Source: Dactylorhiza incarnata (lineage: Eukaryota > Streptophyta > Magnoliopsida > Asparagales > Orchidaceae). From it: a stretch of 64,000 nt of DNA. The stretch spans positions 3,287,501-3,351,500 of the forward strand of contig JAWHQI010000277.1 in assembly GCA_033032865.1 (NCBI GenBank), given 5' to 3'. The position numbers and the translations under genes are program-made. The notes beneath the pieces were generated by a model. The model was not told the DNA's origin. It saw nothing but the letters and a program-made list of their open reading frames with translations, and searched no databases. Of the stretch, positions 43,734 to 55,286 are shown piece by piece. How positions within the stretch are numbered: position 1 is the first letter of the stretch; each line of letters starts with the position of its first letter.

Positions 43734-44560
43734 TGTAACACCCCAGATTTTCTGTATCTGGGAGCTAGCGCCGGCGTTAGGTGTTAACGCAGGCGTTAGC
43801 TGCAGCACCCCTTTTGCGATGGTGTTCGACGAAAGGAGTTCGTCGAACGGGGTTTGTCGAACGGAGTTCGTTCGTCGAGCGGAGTTCCGTTCGATGAAGG
43901 GAGTTCGTCGAACGGAATTCGGAATCGCTGGGACGCTCAGTTGGCTTCGCTCGTCGAACGGAGTTCGACGAAGGGGGTTCGGAACCACTGGGACGTTGAG
44001 TTGGCTTCGCTCGTCGAACGGAGTTCGTCGAACGGAGTTCGGAACCACTGGGACGTTGAGTTGGCTTCGTTCGTCGAAGGGAGTTCGACGAAGGGAGTTC
44101 ATCGAAGGGAGTTCGACGAAGGGAGTTCGTCGAACGGAGTTCGACGAAGAGCTCGACGAAGGGAGTTCGTCGAAGGGAGTTCGACGAAGAGCTAGCGCGG
44201 GCGCTAACGCCGGCGTTAGCTGACGGAACCTGTTCCGTAAGTAGCGTTTCCTGGACGTCCTATCTGTTTGGATCTTGATCCTACGGATAAGTGTGCCCTA
44301 AGGTTTTATTTAGGGCAGAGAAGTTCTATTCACTTTTCGTAACTCCTTTGTGCTTTTGGAGGCGTAGAAGAGAGGTAGGGTTTGGAGGAAGAAGAAGGCT
44401 AGATCCGCCATTATTGGGGCATCGGAACTTCGTTCACCGATCCGAGACCAGATCCGTGGAGAGGACTAGAAGGCGCTTCTTTCTATCCGTGCCTTTCAAC
44501 TGATCCATGGAGAGGAAGAGAACTCTTAGGGTAACGACATCTCTCCTCCCGGTTTTAGGA
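43734..44560 (+). repeat. Gypsy-type LTR with GTTCGTCGAAC minisatellite
   Basis: Starts TGTAACACCCCAGATTTTCTG, a chromovirus-style LTR start. After the minisatellite there is transcript-leader-like sequence ending near 44560. No primer site is visible at its end. Confidence 0.5.
43826..44190. repeat. Minisatellite of palindromic GTTCGTCGAAC units
   Basis: About 25 copies of a 14-16 bp unit, (a/g)cgGAGTTCGTCGA or aggGAGTTCGACGA, with three longer units that contain ggaa.c.ctgggacg. Internal frames encode repetitive SSNGVRR-type strings and are not genes. Confidence 0.85.
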
Positions 44561-44640
44561 TGCGTGCATGGCATCTATGATTTTCCCTTTCCTTTTCTGA
44601 ATTTTTATGGCACCAGATCTTTCAAATGAGAGGGGTTTGG

Positions 44641-44775
44641 GTAGCCTTGGTCCAATCTTAAAATGTACAAAGTGAGCACATTTTGTCAAGCGATCAACTA
44701 TGACCCATACCGAATCATGACCTGCGGGAGATCTCGGCAATCCAGTAATATCACCATAAATATAATATCCAATTT
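44641..44775 (-). pseudogene. Chromovirus integrase core fragment
   Basis: The minus strand reads DITGLPRSPAGHDSVWVIVD and then RLTKCAHFVHFK, the chromovirus integrase core around its first catalytic residue. Homology ends near 44650. It continues the integrase whose zinc-finger part ends at 45947; the two are separated by an LTR-like block. Confidence 0.7.
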
Positions 44776-44779
44776 ACCA

Positions 44780-45946
44780 TTGCTTTACAACCCCTTCATC
44801 TTGTCATTAAGCTAATTATCAATTTCCTTGTATCACCCTTTTACAACGATCCAAATGGGTCTTAACTAGTCCAGATTACTTCAAAATCCCAAAAACCACA
44901 ACCCTCACGATTTCACTATATATCTAGATCTGAACACAATCAGTTGAAATATTTCTGATTGCCATAGCTAAAAATAGGTGAACAAAATCCGGAAATCTGG
45001 AGAAGATGGAGTAGCGGAAACACTCCTACGTAGCAGCCAGCTATCCTCAATGAAATCGTATAAGTCATATATAATCATAGCCAACCCTAAACCCAAGTTC
45101 CGAAAAAGATCGAAGAAGAGAGGAAGGGGAAAAGGGAAAAACCCTAACTTGATCTCTGATATCGTATCGCATAGTCACTAACATGCAGCAAGTAGATTTG
45201 AAATAAAAGAGGAAAGAAGAGAAGCTTACTACGAAGAAGAGGAGGAAGACGGTGCACAGCTGGCCTCTTCCCGGCAGCGCACGCCCGGCCAGAACCAGAA
45301 CCGATCTCACGCAGAACTTCTGGATCGAAATCAAAGAAAGGGGAAAGAGGGGTTATCGCTGCTGCTGCTGTCGTCGCCTGGCAGAGGAGAGGAAAAAAAA
45401 TCGCTGAGCACGAGGAAGGATCGCAGCCAAGCCCTAGTGAGGAAGACGACGTCATCGAGCGGCTTCTATATCGCATAACGAGAGCGGCGGGATGCTGAGG
45501 GTTCGACAGATGTGGTTTTACGAATAAAGAAGGGCTCGGATTGCCTTAATGAACCGATCCAAAACCACCGCTCTTACATTCGACTAAATTCTATCCGCAG
45601 CCTAAACCAAATGGCTTTACTATCCGCACACCCAAGTCTATTATTAGTACATCATCAACTATACTTCACATTTTATGAATCCAATTTCTCTATTGGCACA
45701 CCTAATACACCTATTTTACTATTCGCACACCAAATTTCATCGAATTATCGTAAAAGAGCAACTTGCAAAGTATTATTGGCACACCAAGTTCAATAATCTT
45801 TTATGTTATATTATCCTTTCAATAATTCGATCTTTAACAATATATTCGTTACAACGACGCACACAATTGCGTGACAGACACGAAAAATTGCTTTATTTCG
45901 TTTTACTTATAAATGTTGGATCGCTTCAAGTTTTTGGGCCGTTACA
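44780..45946 (-). repeat. LTR-like insertion splitting the gypsy integrase
   Basis: The minus strand starts TGTAACGGCCCAAAAACTTG at 45946, directly after the integrase zinc finger. Its length (about 1.17 kb) and base composition fit a solo LTR. A matching target duplication was not found, so the lower boundary is approximate. Confidence 0.5.
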
Positions 45947-48196
45947 GGTTAAACATTCAGAAACATACTTCGCTATAACATTCTTCATACCTGGCCACCA
46001 AACAATTTGCTTCAGGTCGTTGTACATTTTTGTGGAACCAGGATGATAGGAAACACTAGAGTTGTGCGCCTGACTACAGATCTTTGCTCGAATATCTTCT
46101 GACGCGGGAATGCAGTATCTACCTCGATACATCAGGGTATCTTTATCATCAATAGAAAAATCAGGTAATTCTCCTTCTTTAGTCCTATCTCGAAGATGCT
46201 GCAAGTCAGGATCTTCCTTCTGATGCAATCTCGTAAGGGCAATCCAAGAAGGTTCATCAGCCTCTAAGCTCGAAGGCACGGTGCAACTACCGACAGAAAT
46301 ATCCATCAACATAAACTCCTCTACTAAGGACGGCACAGAGAGATTGAAGATATGCGCGGTCTTTCTGCTCAGGGCATCAGCCACTGCATTAGCCTTACCC
46401 GGATGATAGAGGATATCAACATCATAATCCGCAACATACTCCAACCACCTCCGTTGGCGCAAATTCAGCTCTTTCTGGGTGAAGACATACTTCAGGCTCT
46501 TGTGATCCGTATAAATCTTGCATGACACTCCATATAATAAATGTCTCCAAAGTTTTAAAGCATAGATCACTGCATCGAATTCTAAGTCATGTGTAGGGTA
46601 ATTCCTTTCATGAACTTTCAATTGTCTAGACTCATAAGCAATCACCTTTCCTTCTTGCATCAAAACACAACCTAACGCAATGTGAGATGCATCCACATAC
46701 ACAACGTACTCTATTCCTTCGATCGGCAAGGCCAACACAGGAGCACTGCACAAACGCCTCTTTAATTCCCGGAAGGCTTCTTCGCACTTATCGCTCCAAA
46801 CAAAAGCAGTGTTCTTCTGGGTAAGCTTAGTTAAAGGTGCCGACAGCACCGAGAACCCTTGAACAAATCTCCTGTAGTACCCAGCCAACCCTAAGAGACT
46901 CCTTATCTGCTTAGGTGTTGAAGGCGTCTTCCAATCTAACACAGCAGAAATCTTAGCGGGGTCTACAGTAATTCCATCCTTGTTCACCACATGACCCAGG
47001 AAGGACACCTGAGAAAGCCAGAACTCGCACTTACTCAGCTTCGCATACAACTTGTGATCTCTAAGAGTAGACAATACTAAGCGCAAATGCGTAGCATGCT
47101 CCTCAGCACTTCTAGAATAAACCAGTACATCATTGATGAACACCACAACGAAATGATCTAGAAAATCCTTGAACACGCGGTTCATCAAGTCCATAAACGC
47201 AGAGGGTGCACTTGTCAAACCAAAAGACATAACTAGGAACTCAAAATGGCCATAACGAGAATGAAAGGCAGTCCGGGGAATGTCCGACTCACGGATCCTC
47301 AACTGATGGTAGCCTGATCGAAGATCAATCTTCGAAAACACCGTGCTACCACGCAACTGATCAAACAGATCATCTATCCTCGGCAACGGATACCTGTTCT
47401 TGATGGTCACTTTGTTTAATTCTCTATAGTCTATGCACAACCTCATGGAACCGTCCTTCTTTTTCACGAACAACACTGGAGCACCCCAGGGCGAAGAACT
47501 TGGCCTAATGAAACCACACTGCAACAACTCATCTAACTGAGTTCGCAACTCTTCTAACTCGCGTGGGGCCATACGGTACGGTGCCTTAGCAATAGGACGA
47601 GTACCCGGCTCAAGATCAATAACGAACTCCACATCTCTATCAGGCGGGAGTCCAGGAAGACTGACAGGGAAGACGTCAGGAAACTCTCGCACAACCGGAA
47701 CGCTCTCAATACACAGCGGTCCAGGAACAGTTTCTACTACAGAAACAAAGTAAGCCAAACAACCGGAAATTAATAGTTTTCGAGCACATACCGCAGAAAT
47801 TATCGAAGAACTCTGGTACGGAGAACCAAAAATGCTCATGGGATGACCGTTGTCCATCACAAAGTCCAGACGCTTTTCCTTGCATCGGATGACCGCATCA
47901 TAACTGGACAACCAGTCCATACCCAATATTACGTCAAAGTCTTCTAAGTCCAACACTTTGAGATCAGCAACAGCCCAGAAATATCCTAAGAGAACGGGGC
48001 AACTTCGGACGCACTAGTTCGAGGACACCAAAACACCATAAGGGAACTTAACAAGGAACAAATCGTTGCCCAGCTCAGGGGTCAAACGGTGACGCTCAAC
48101 GAAGGCCCTTGCTACGAACGAATTGGTAGCACCCGAATCGAACAGAACACGCGCCCAATGATTCTTTACCTTAAATCTCCCTATAAGCGCGAACAA
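45947..48196 (-). pseudogene. Chromovirus protease-RT-RNase H-integrase N-terminus
   Basis: Protease (LFDSGATNSFV) at 48196-48014, an in-frame stop at 48014-48016, then the same frame continues from about 48010 to 45947. RT shows [54 protein letters not shown] and [18 protein letters not shown]. The catalytic box is FINDVLVYS where the family has FIDDILVYS: the first Asp is Asn (codon at 47132-47134), which should abolish polymerase activity. RNase H ([31 protein letters not shown]) follows, then the integrase HHCC finger ([25 protein letters not shown]) up to the LTR junction. No chromodomain is present in the window. Confidence 0.88.
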
Positions 48197-48244
48197 AAAC
48201 TAGTCTAATACAGCGAAACCAAAAAGAGTCAAGGCTAAATAGGT

Positions 48245-49487
48245 GGCTTAAGGTCTAACCTGCGATCACTTGGGTCGAAATCTGCGCTTGCTCCTGGGTT
48301 AACACGTTCAGCTTTCCTCTTCCTTTATCCTGATGCTGCGGCGGCGACAAGGTTCGAAGCGGAATAGGCTGCAATGGGGGTTGAACTAGCGGGCATTGGA
48401 ACTTCATGTGCCCTTTCTGCTTGCACTGGAAGCAGACCTTCTCCTTAGTCCAACACTAGGCCACAACATGCCCTTTTTGTTTGCACAATTGGCAGGGCAC
48501 CTCGCCCTTCGGAGCACCCTGAATTGCCAACACCCACTGCTGCTTCTGAGCTCCCTTTCTCTTGAAACATTTCTCAACTGGATGGCCAGGGCGGCCACAG
48601 AAACTGCAGACCTCGCCACCACCTTTCTTCAAACTCAAGGCATGCGTACCAGAATCTCCTTCCTCTCCAGCCTTTCTCTTTCCCTTCTTTACCATCGATC
48701 CTCGGTTCTTGGCATTATCAATTGCCTCAACCTTCAGCGCTGCCTCAACTACCTCGGCGTACTTCTTCGACTTGTACGCACTGGCCAGTTGTTGGATATC
48801 ACTTCGGAGACCACCCAGAAATCTCTTTACTCTTCCTTCTTCCGAGGCTACTAGGGCCGGAGCAAACCTGCTCAACTTGCAAAATTCAATCTCATACTCG
48901 CTCACCATGAGCTGTCTCTGCTTCAGATGCAGGAAATTATTCATCAACCGGTCTTGCTCTACCGACGGCAGAAACTTTCTTAGCAGCATTCCCTTGAAGG
49001 TCTCCCACGAACATCCTTCGGAAAGGCCTTCCTTCTCCCTCAACCACCAACTCTTAGCGAGACCCTTAAGCTGGTACGCGGCTATCATCACCTTCTGATC
49101 CGCTGTGATTCCTGAATACGAGAACATCTCTTCCATGGCTATAAGTCAATCGTCCAAGGCCACGAAATCAGCTCGTCCGTCAAACGATGGAGGACCCAAC
49201 CTTTGAAAGTGTGAAATAAAATTCAGTTCCTGAGGTATCGCTACTAGGGGCACCAAGGGAGCAGGAGGAGTAGGTACTGTCTGTCCTACTTCTGGGGCCT
49301 GCACTACGGGTTGCTGCCTAGCACTGGCAGACAACAACGCCTCAACTTGCGACTGCATCGCAACCATCTGCCTTGTCAGAGCCTCATTGCTCTGGAGCAG
49401 ACTCTCGATCAAGGCTTCACTTTGCGCACCCGAAGACTCGCCCTCCGACTGGGGAGTCGACCTAGTCGCGACTCGCTTGCGCGCCAT
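48245..49487 (-). pseudogene. Chromovirus gag with zinc knuckles
   Basis: Likely ATG at 49487 (MARKRVATRS). The Retrotrans_gag domain spans about residues 100-220 (AAYQLKGLAKSWWL, FKGMLLRKFLPS, EYEIEFCKLSRF). Knuckles: CSFCGRPGHPVEKC, CQLCKQKGHVVA-stop-C and CFQCKQKGHMKFQC. Two in-frame stops, TGA at 49146-49148 (where Trp is usual) and TAG at 48456-48458 just before the last Cys of the second knuckle, interrupt an otherwise continuous frame. Confidence 0.85.
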
Positions 49488-50150
49488 TTCTGATAATACG
49501 CATAAACCTCTAATCAAAACTTAACCTTACACTAGAACTGCACTGCTTGGTTCAGAACATACATGTACAGCTACTTGTCATTTCCACTACCTTTCTCTGG
49601 GATACTTTCATAATGATATGCTAAATTTGGGAACGATACTACATCGTCCCTCTTGACTCGTGTGCAAGGGGCATGAATGCATGAAATTTCTATTCATTTT
49701 GAAATCATGAGTGTACGTGTGTCATCATATAAGTCCTTAGCTTTGCACGTGTGCTTATGCAATGCTATGTAATGTATGTTGTGCTATGCATTCTAATAAA
49801 GGCCTTAATGCGTGTTATGAGCGGCGTACACATGATGTATTATGCATCCCATACTACATAATATTGCATGTAACGAAAAGAAAAATGTGTTAATGGGCAT
49901 CCATGTGATGATGGTTATGCATCCCATACTACATAACCGTCACATATTGCCACCTATGGTGGATCCATATACATACACATATTATGCATCACATACTACA
50001 TAATATGCCCCGTATACTTCTTATCATGCTATGGGTGTAGTGTTCATGCTTCGGCCAAGACGTACTGATGACACATCGGTGTGTGTATGCAATGAAATCA
50101 AAACAACTACCATATCAGAATTTGTTGCCCGACCAACTTGTCGAAAAACC
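49488..50150 (-). other. Gypsy leader with three TTATGCATCCCATACTACATAA copies
   Basis: The untranslated leader between primer site and gag. A 22-bp string with self-complementary TTATG..CATAA ends recurs at 49840-49861, 49915-49936 and 49982-50003, spaced 67-75 bp. Possibly a packaging or dimerisation element, by inference only. Confidence 0.6.
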
Positions 50151-50166
50151 TACCTCTGATACCAAC

Positions 50167-51950
50167 TGTCACAACCCGCATTTTCTCCGAATTTAGGAAT
50201 ATCAGAGTAAGAGAAAATACACGTCATGATGCCACGTCATACAGGAGACAACTATAGACGCTCAGGCGGGAACCTATTACTTATTCAACCAAAACATGAT
50301 TACATGATAAGTCATCATTTGAAATCATTTATTAGGGGTTTTGAGGTAAGAACTGTGTCTCTCAGTTCGTGGATCAACTAGTTCACCGAGAAAGTATATA
50401 TAATTGCAGCGGAAAGTACTTGATTTAGTTTACTTAAAGTCCTAAATGTATGCAATGACGGAGCATAAAGTAAATGATATGCACATAACTAGGCGTATTG
50501 TAAGAGTAGAAAATACCTTTAGGCGACTTTAAAGTTAAGGGTTTCAGTTAGAAAGAATGCAATGAGGATGAAGAAAAGCCATTTTATAACTATAGTGCAC
50601 CTAACCTAAATCATTACCAGAGAGTAAGATACACAAGATCTAAAAGTAGTGGCATTTAACTAGCAAATAAACTATAAATTATAAAAAGGGCGCAATGGGC
50701 GTCAACAATATGACACTAACCCATTGACACCAACTAGTATGTCTGAACGCAAGAAGAAAACTAGGGACAATTACGTCGCAGCAGCGAGGTGAACAACTAC
50801 TAAAACTCTGAACTCCAGGCTACACCACTAGCCGCTGCGGCTCTGAACCCGATGCATTCAATAAAACAAAGAACGTCTCAGCAAGGAATTACAAGTGGCA
50901 GAAAAACTAGCAGAAAAGTGAGCAAGGCATAAGGGGTACCAACCCAAGCCAGATTTGCCGAAAGAGAAGCTCTAAACAAAGAACTAACAAGCACTAAATG
51001 CACTAAATACCAAAAGAGGAACAAGCAAGTTCATTTATCTTGTTAATTTTATTTAAAGAGACTGATCAGCTCAATTAAACGGGAGCGGTTACCTACCTCC
51101 GCCACCCAAAGCCCAAAAACCGGGTGGGGGTGCCTCTAGACCCAACCACCCAAACACGACTACCGTGCAAGGCTATAACATTTCTCTCACTGTCCCCCAA
51201 ACACAACTACTGTGTAAGGCTAAAGACAACGATTCTTATTAATTAAATTTCAATTAAACACGGGACGCTGACCGAAAGGATAATCACTAGGATGCCCTAA
51301 GAGATAGGGTCACAACAAAGTAAACATTCTTCCAATACTAAACATAAGAGAACTCATAAGTTGTTTTAACCACAACGAGTACGAGATTTCAAAGAGGAGA
51401 AGTAATCATGACCACGGGCACAAAACAGACATTCCTCAAGAAGGAGAAGGCACTTCTCGAGGGAGGGTAAAAGGACTTCTCGGGAAAAACCAAGGGGTTA
51501 TCAGCACGGATTTCTCGAGAGACAAGAAGTAAATCGCAAGAAAATAAAAAAAACTCACTGCAGGGATTTCTCGAGAGCAGGACAGGGACTTCTCGAGAGA
51601 TGCAGGAACTTCTCGAGAGAGAGGGGACTTCTCGAGAGGAAACTTCTCGAGAGAGAGAGAGACATTTCTCGAGAATCGAATATCAGGACACAGGACTTCT
51701 CGAGAAAATTAAGGAGTCGGGACACGGGACTTCTTGAGAAATTAAAGGTATTTCTCGGGAACTCAAGGGGGCTTCTCGAAAACTTGAAGGGACTTCTCGA
51801 AAACTCGAAGGGACTTCTCGAGAGCTCAAGGGGTCTTCTCGAAAAAAGAAGGCAATTACGGCCAAGCTCCGAAGAACACTGTCTGCAGGAAAGAATTCTT
51901 GAACGTTGCATGCCTTCTATATCTACTGTTTTGTTAATTCTCATGTTAGT
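50167..51950 (-). repeat. 5' LTR of the chromovirus (outer end uncertain)
   Basis: The minus-strand end is ..GCGGGTTGTGACA at 50167, directly followed by the primer site GTTGGTATCAGAGGTAGG (50149-50166), complementary to initiator-Met tRNA. It contains the CTTCTCGAGAG array. The outer TG end was not located with confidence. Confidence 0.65.
51405..51850. repeat. TTCTCGAGA palindrome array
   Basis: More than a dozen copies of (a/g)CTTCTCGAGA(g/a) or one-base variants at 15-40 bp spacing inside the LTR. Frames here give repetitive R-S-P-L-E-F-S strings and are not genes. Confidence 0.85.
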
Positions 51951-52417
51951 ATGTATTAAGTATGATTATCTGGTATATGTTGTGTGGACCCATAATTGTA
52001 TAAAGAGGAAGTTCTACTCATATACTTTTACACCAACTAAAATTACATTTTCTTTCTCTCTATTCTTTGTTTTTTAAGCTTTTAATTTTAATAATTTGTT
52101 TCATCCCGTAGAAGTTCGGTTCTTTGTGCTTCTTCTGTGCCTCCAACTTTCACGTGTTCTGCGTGCATCAAATCAAGATCGAGCCAATAGGTGTTGTACA
52201 TTGAATATATGAGCATTGGTACTACCATATCATTTCGAAGAATAGTGCAATTTCTTTATGATAATATTACACGCGATATTTTCTGACTTGATTTGTATAC
52301 CCAACCTTTCTTTTCATTATATATATAGCTCTCCCATTGTTGTAAGTAGTAGCATCCGTCGAGTACATGTGCACACTGCACATGTGGGCCCCTATATCCA
52401 GTTGATAGTTACAACTA
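51951..52417. other. AT-rich spacer
   Basis: No gene or element end recognised. Confidence 0.5.
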
Positions 52418-52807
52418 TGGGTGTCCAAAAAGTCTGGGCCCGGAAAGCCCACGTAGGCCCGTTCTGGAAAAAGCCTGACTAGCTCTCGACACTGAAGGAT
52501 CGGGCCCAGGGGGCCTAACAAGACCCCCTTTCAGCCATAAGACTAGTCATGTGCCCATGGGTATGGAAAAAGCCTGGCTAGCCCTGGGCTCCAAAAAGCA
52601 TGTTTTGCATGCAGCCTAGGCCCTCGGCCTATTATATTATTAAATTTTATAATATATAATTTAATTATAATATTTAATATTTATTTTTTTATTTAATTGA
52701 AGATCGAGTCAGGCCTAAGCCCGGCCTAGACATGCCCCCTCTTGGAGAGGAGGCCTGGGCCCGAGCTTGGCTGAAAAAAGTCCGGGCCCGGCTTGGGCCT
52801 TATGGAC
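52418..52807. mobile_element. Short hAT-like non-autonomous element (390 bp)
   Basis: Left TGGGTGTCCAAAAAG.. and right ..CTTATGGAC give a partial inverted repeat around GTCCA. It is flanked by ACAACTA on both sides (52411-52417 and 52808-52814). The GC-rich GGGCCCGG/GGCCTGGGCC motifs near both ends are also inverted with respect to each other. Superfamily by inference. Confidence 0.6.
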
Positions 52808-53577
52808 ACAACTACAAGAAATATATACTTGAAATATCTTTCTCAAAAACATATTAATAGATCCTAATTCTATTAATTTGAGGATGATTGCAAGAGTATT
52901 GATTTGGTCTTAAGCTTGAAACACATTGTTTCAGAATATCTGCTAGCTAGCTAACCTTGTCAACATCCCTAGCAAAGTCGTAGATGTCAAATACAAGAAT
53001 CGGCTCTTCATTGGGTGACAGTCCACCCCTCCTTTATAAAATTTTCTAAGTGTCTGAAGTTGGACGATGCGGAGCGGGCGAAGCGCGCACTGGAGAGGAG
53101 CGCGATGGCGCGCACTTGAGCAGACTTGAAGACGGAGCGGGCACGTGAGATGTGCGTGTTGAGCGGGAGGTTGAGTGCCAAGTAAGGTCTACGTGCCTTA
53201 GAGCTAGACATAAGTCTACCACTCCTCGTCCGAAAACCTTGGAGTTCTCTCCACATCTTTTTTCTGTCCCCTACAAATGAATGTTTGACCTCCTTTTATA
53301 ATTTTTCAGAGGGGTGCACAGGTAATTGCGATCTCTTAAACCATTGAACGGACGAATACCAACGCACTATTTAGGTCCTTCAGATTACCTTTTTTGGGAT
53401 ATGACGACATTGCCCCTCGGACGAATCGGGCAGCTTGGGCAGCCCGGTCAAGCACACTGGCGACGGTGGCGGTGGCAGTGGAGGCGGCTAGCGTGCGATC
53501 TGTGGCAGCGACGGTGCCCACTGATTTTATTCCTCGCTAGTGAACTCCTGCGACTTCCACCAAAAAACATGTATCGT
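52808..53577. other. Unassigned sequence
   Basis: 53050-53260 and 53420-53520 are GC-rich, with short open frames of poor composition and no domain. No gene called. Confidence 0.4.
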
Positions 53578-53996
53578 GGGAGTTGTTAAAGGCAAACCAG
53601 AATTGGCTATTGGCAAACCAATTTCTATGAGTTATTACGCGCTTTTTGAAAATACGCTTTGTACATGCATTTTTAGGAAAAGTGTTCAACACTAAAATTG
53701 TAGATCTCGTCGAGATCTACAACTTTCGTGTTGAACACTTTTCCTAAAAATGCATGTACAAGACGTATTTTCTTGTTATTTTCAAAAATTCACTATAGTA
53801 ACGATCAGGGTGATTTTAGGGCCTTGTGCGTGCATTAATAGGAAAAATGTTCAACACGAAAGTTGTAGATCTCGACGAGATCTACAATTTTCGTGTTGAA
53901 CACTTTTCCTAAAAATGCATGTACAAAGCGTATTTTCAAAAGGTGAGTAATACCTCATAGAAATTGGTTTGCCAATAGCCAATTCTGATTTGCCTT
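53578..53996. mobile_element. Foldback element with two nested hairpins
   Basis: The outer inverted repeat (53586-53637 with its complement ending at 53996) matches TTAAAGGCAAAcCAGAATTGGCTATTGGC and continues into the interior, so almost the whole element is a 200-bp inverted repeat. Each arm is itself a hairpin: around 53662-53775 and 53830-53945 the strings ACATGCATTTTTAGGAAAAG..GTAGATCTCGtCGAGATCTAC fold back. The termini are related to the element at 4968-5612. The right end has lost or changed the last 11 bp. Confidence 0.8.
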
Positions 53997-54155
53997 GGAT
54001 GCTCCAATTACAGATTGTAGCGTGACATTTAACTGTATTGATATTATTTATTTGTATCCAAACTTGCACGGGGATAGACTATTTTAGGTCTGTATATAAT
54101 AATTTCCTCTGGTGTTTAACGGTAATCTTTGATGAAAGTCTATAGTTTTTTACTA

Positions 54156-54288
54156 TGGCTTCGTTTGGCGCAGCTTATTTCCTCCGGTGAGTTTGGTCAG
54201 AAACTCAATTATCATAGAAAATAAACCCGTTTTGAGCATGAAATGCATGAAATTTTTTAGGTGAGGTCGTGCGTTCACAAACGAAGCA
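54156..54288. mobile_element. 133-bp MITE
   Basis: Termini TGGCTTCGTTTGG / CAAACGAAGCA, flanked by TA on both sides (54154-54155, 54289-54290). Interior matches the element at 55068-55286 (ttttgagcat.aaatgcatga). The TA duplication suggests a mariner- or Harbinger-type parent. Confidence 0.65.
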
Positions 54289-54432
54289 TATATTTACTAG
54301 TACTTTTGTTGCGCGCTCTAATTTACGTATCACATTGGACTTAACCAATCTATTTGGCATTTGAATCGCTTTAATTGCAGCCATAAATGTAGCTTGTATG
54401 ATGAAAATGTCTAATTGGAGACACCTCATAAG

Positions 54433-55040
54433 CCTTAAATTCATCATTTATTCGCCTTGTTATATTCATTAGATAGTTAAAAGTGGGGTACTCATTTTCC
54501 CTCCTCATGTAGCTCACAATAGCTTGCAAGGTTTCTCTCGGAGTCATCCTTTCATTTCTCGAATCAGGATTCTCTTCATTTGGAGCGAAATAGATAGTAT
54601 CTATTTCACGGTCCAGATCTAATTCTGACTGATCCAACGGGTTCAGTAATCAAAAAATTCTACAACATTCGATCAAGTGAGAATGCATCCACACAATGAA
54701 ATAAACCTCCATTTGGGATTCTGATCCTCATTCCTTAAATTCATCATTTATTCACCTTGTTATATTCATTAGATTAGATAGTTATAGAATATAGTGGGGT
54801 ACTCATTTTCCCTCCTCACGTAGCTCACATTAGCTTGCAAGGTTTCTCTCTGAGTCATCCTTTCATTTCTCGAATCAGGATTCTCTTCATTTGGAGCGAA
54901 ATAGATAGTATCTATTTCACGGTCCACATCTAATTCTGACTGATCCAACGGGTTCAGTAATCAAAAAATTCTAGAACATTCGATCAAGTGAGAATGCATC
55001 CACACAATGAAATAAACCTCCATTTGGGATTCTGGTCCTC
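54433..55040. repeat. 300-bp tandem duplication with a conserved minus-strand frame
   Basis: Unit 1 54433-54732, unit 2 54733-55040, differing by few substitutions and a short insertion near 54771. On the minus strand unit 1 is open from about 54646 to 54371 (LDQSELDLDREIDTIYFAPN, MTPRETLQAIVSYMRRENEY, YLMNITRRINDEFKAY). This hydrophilic sequence has natural protein composition but I do not recognise it. Could be a fragment of a host gene or of a transposase. Confidence 0.65.
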
Positions 55041-55067
55041 ATTCCTCAGCCTCCATGCATCGATATA

Positions 55068-55286
55068 GGCTGCGTTTGACATGACTTATTTGCTCTAGTG
55101 AGTTTGATCAAAAACGCTATTATCATTGAATGTATGTTTGGCAAGACAAAGGTTATGACCGCTACCAAAAAAATAAACTAGTTTTGAGCATAAAATGCAT
55201 GATTTTTTTATGTGAGGTCAGGCGTTCACGAACGACGGTTCATGACCACCCTGTTTACGACCGCCACCACCCCGCCAAACGAAGCC
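55068..55286. mobile_element. Second MITE of the same family (219 bp)
   Basis: Termini GGCTGCGTTTG / CAAACGAAGCC, flanked by ATA on both sides (55065-55067, 55287-55289). Shares interior blocks with 54156-54288 but has two extra segments. Confidence 0.6.

Noticed and set aside
43826..44190. Regular palindromic repeats resembling a CRISPR array
   Set aside because: No unique spacers, no cas genes, plant nuclear context; it is an LTR minisatellite.
45065..45476. Minus-strand frames of 89-110 codons
   Set aside because: Lie in the transcribed leader part of an LTR-like block; composition is S/L-rich and no homology is recognised.
50149..50166. tRNA-Met-like strings (also at 1044, 2326, 22862, 28243, 40725, 61114)
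   Set aside because: They are primer-binding sites complementary to tRNA 3' ends and not tRNA genes; no cloverleaf around them.
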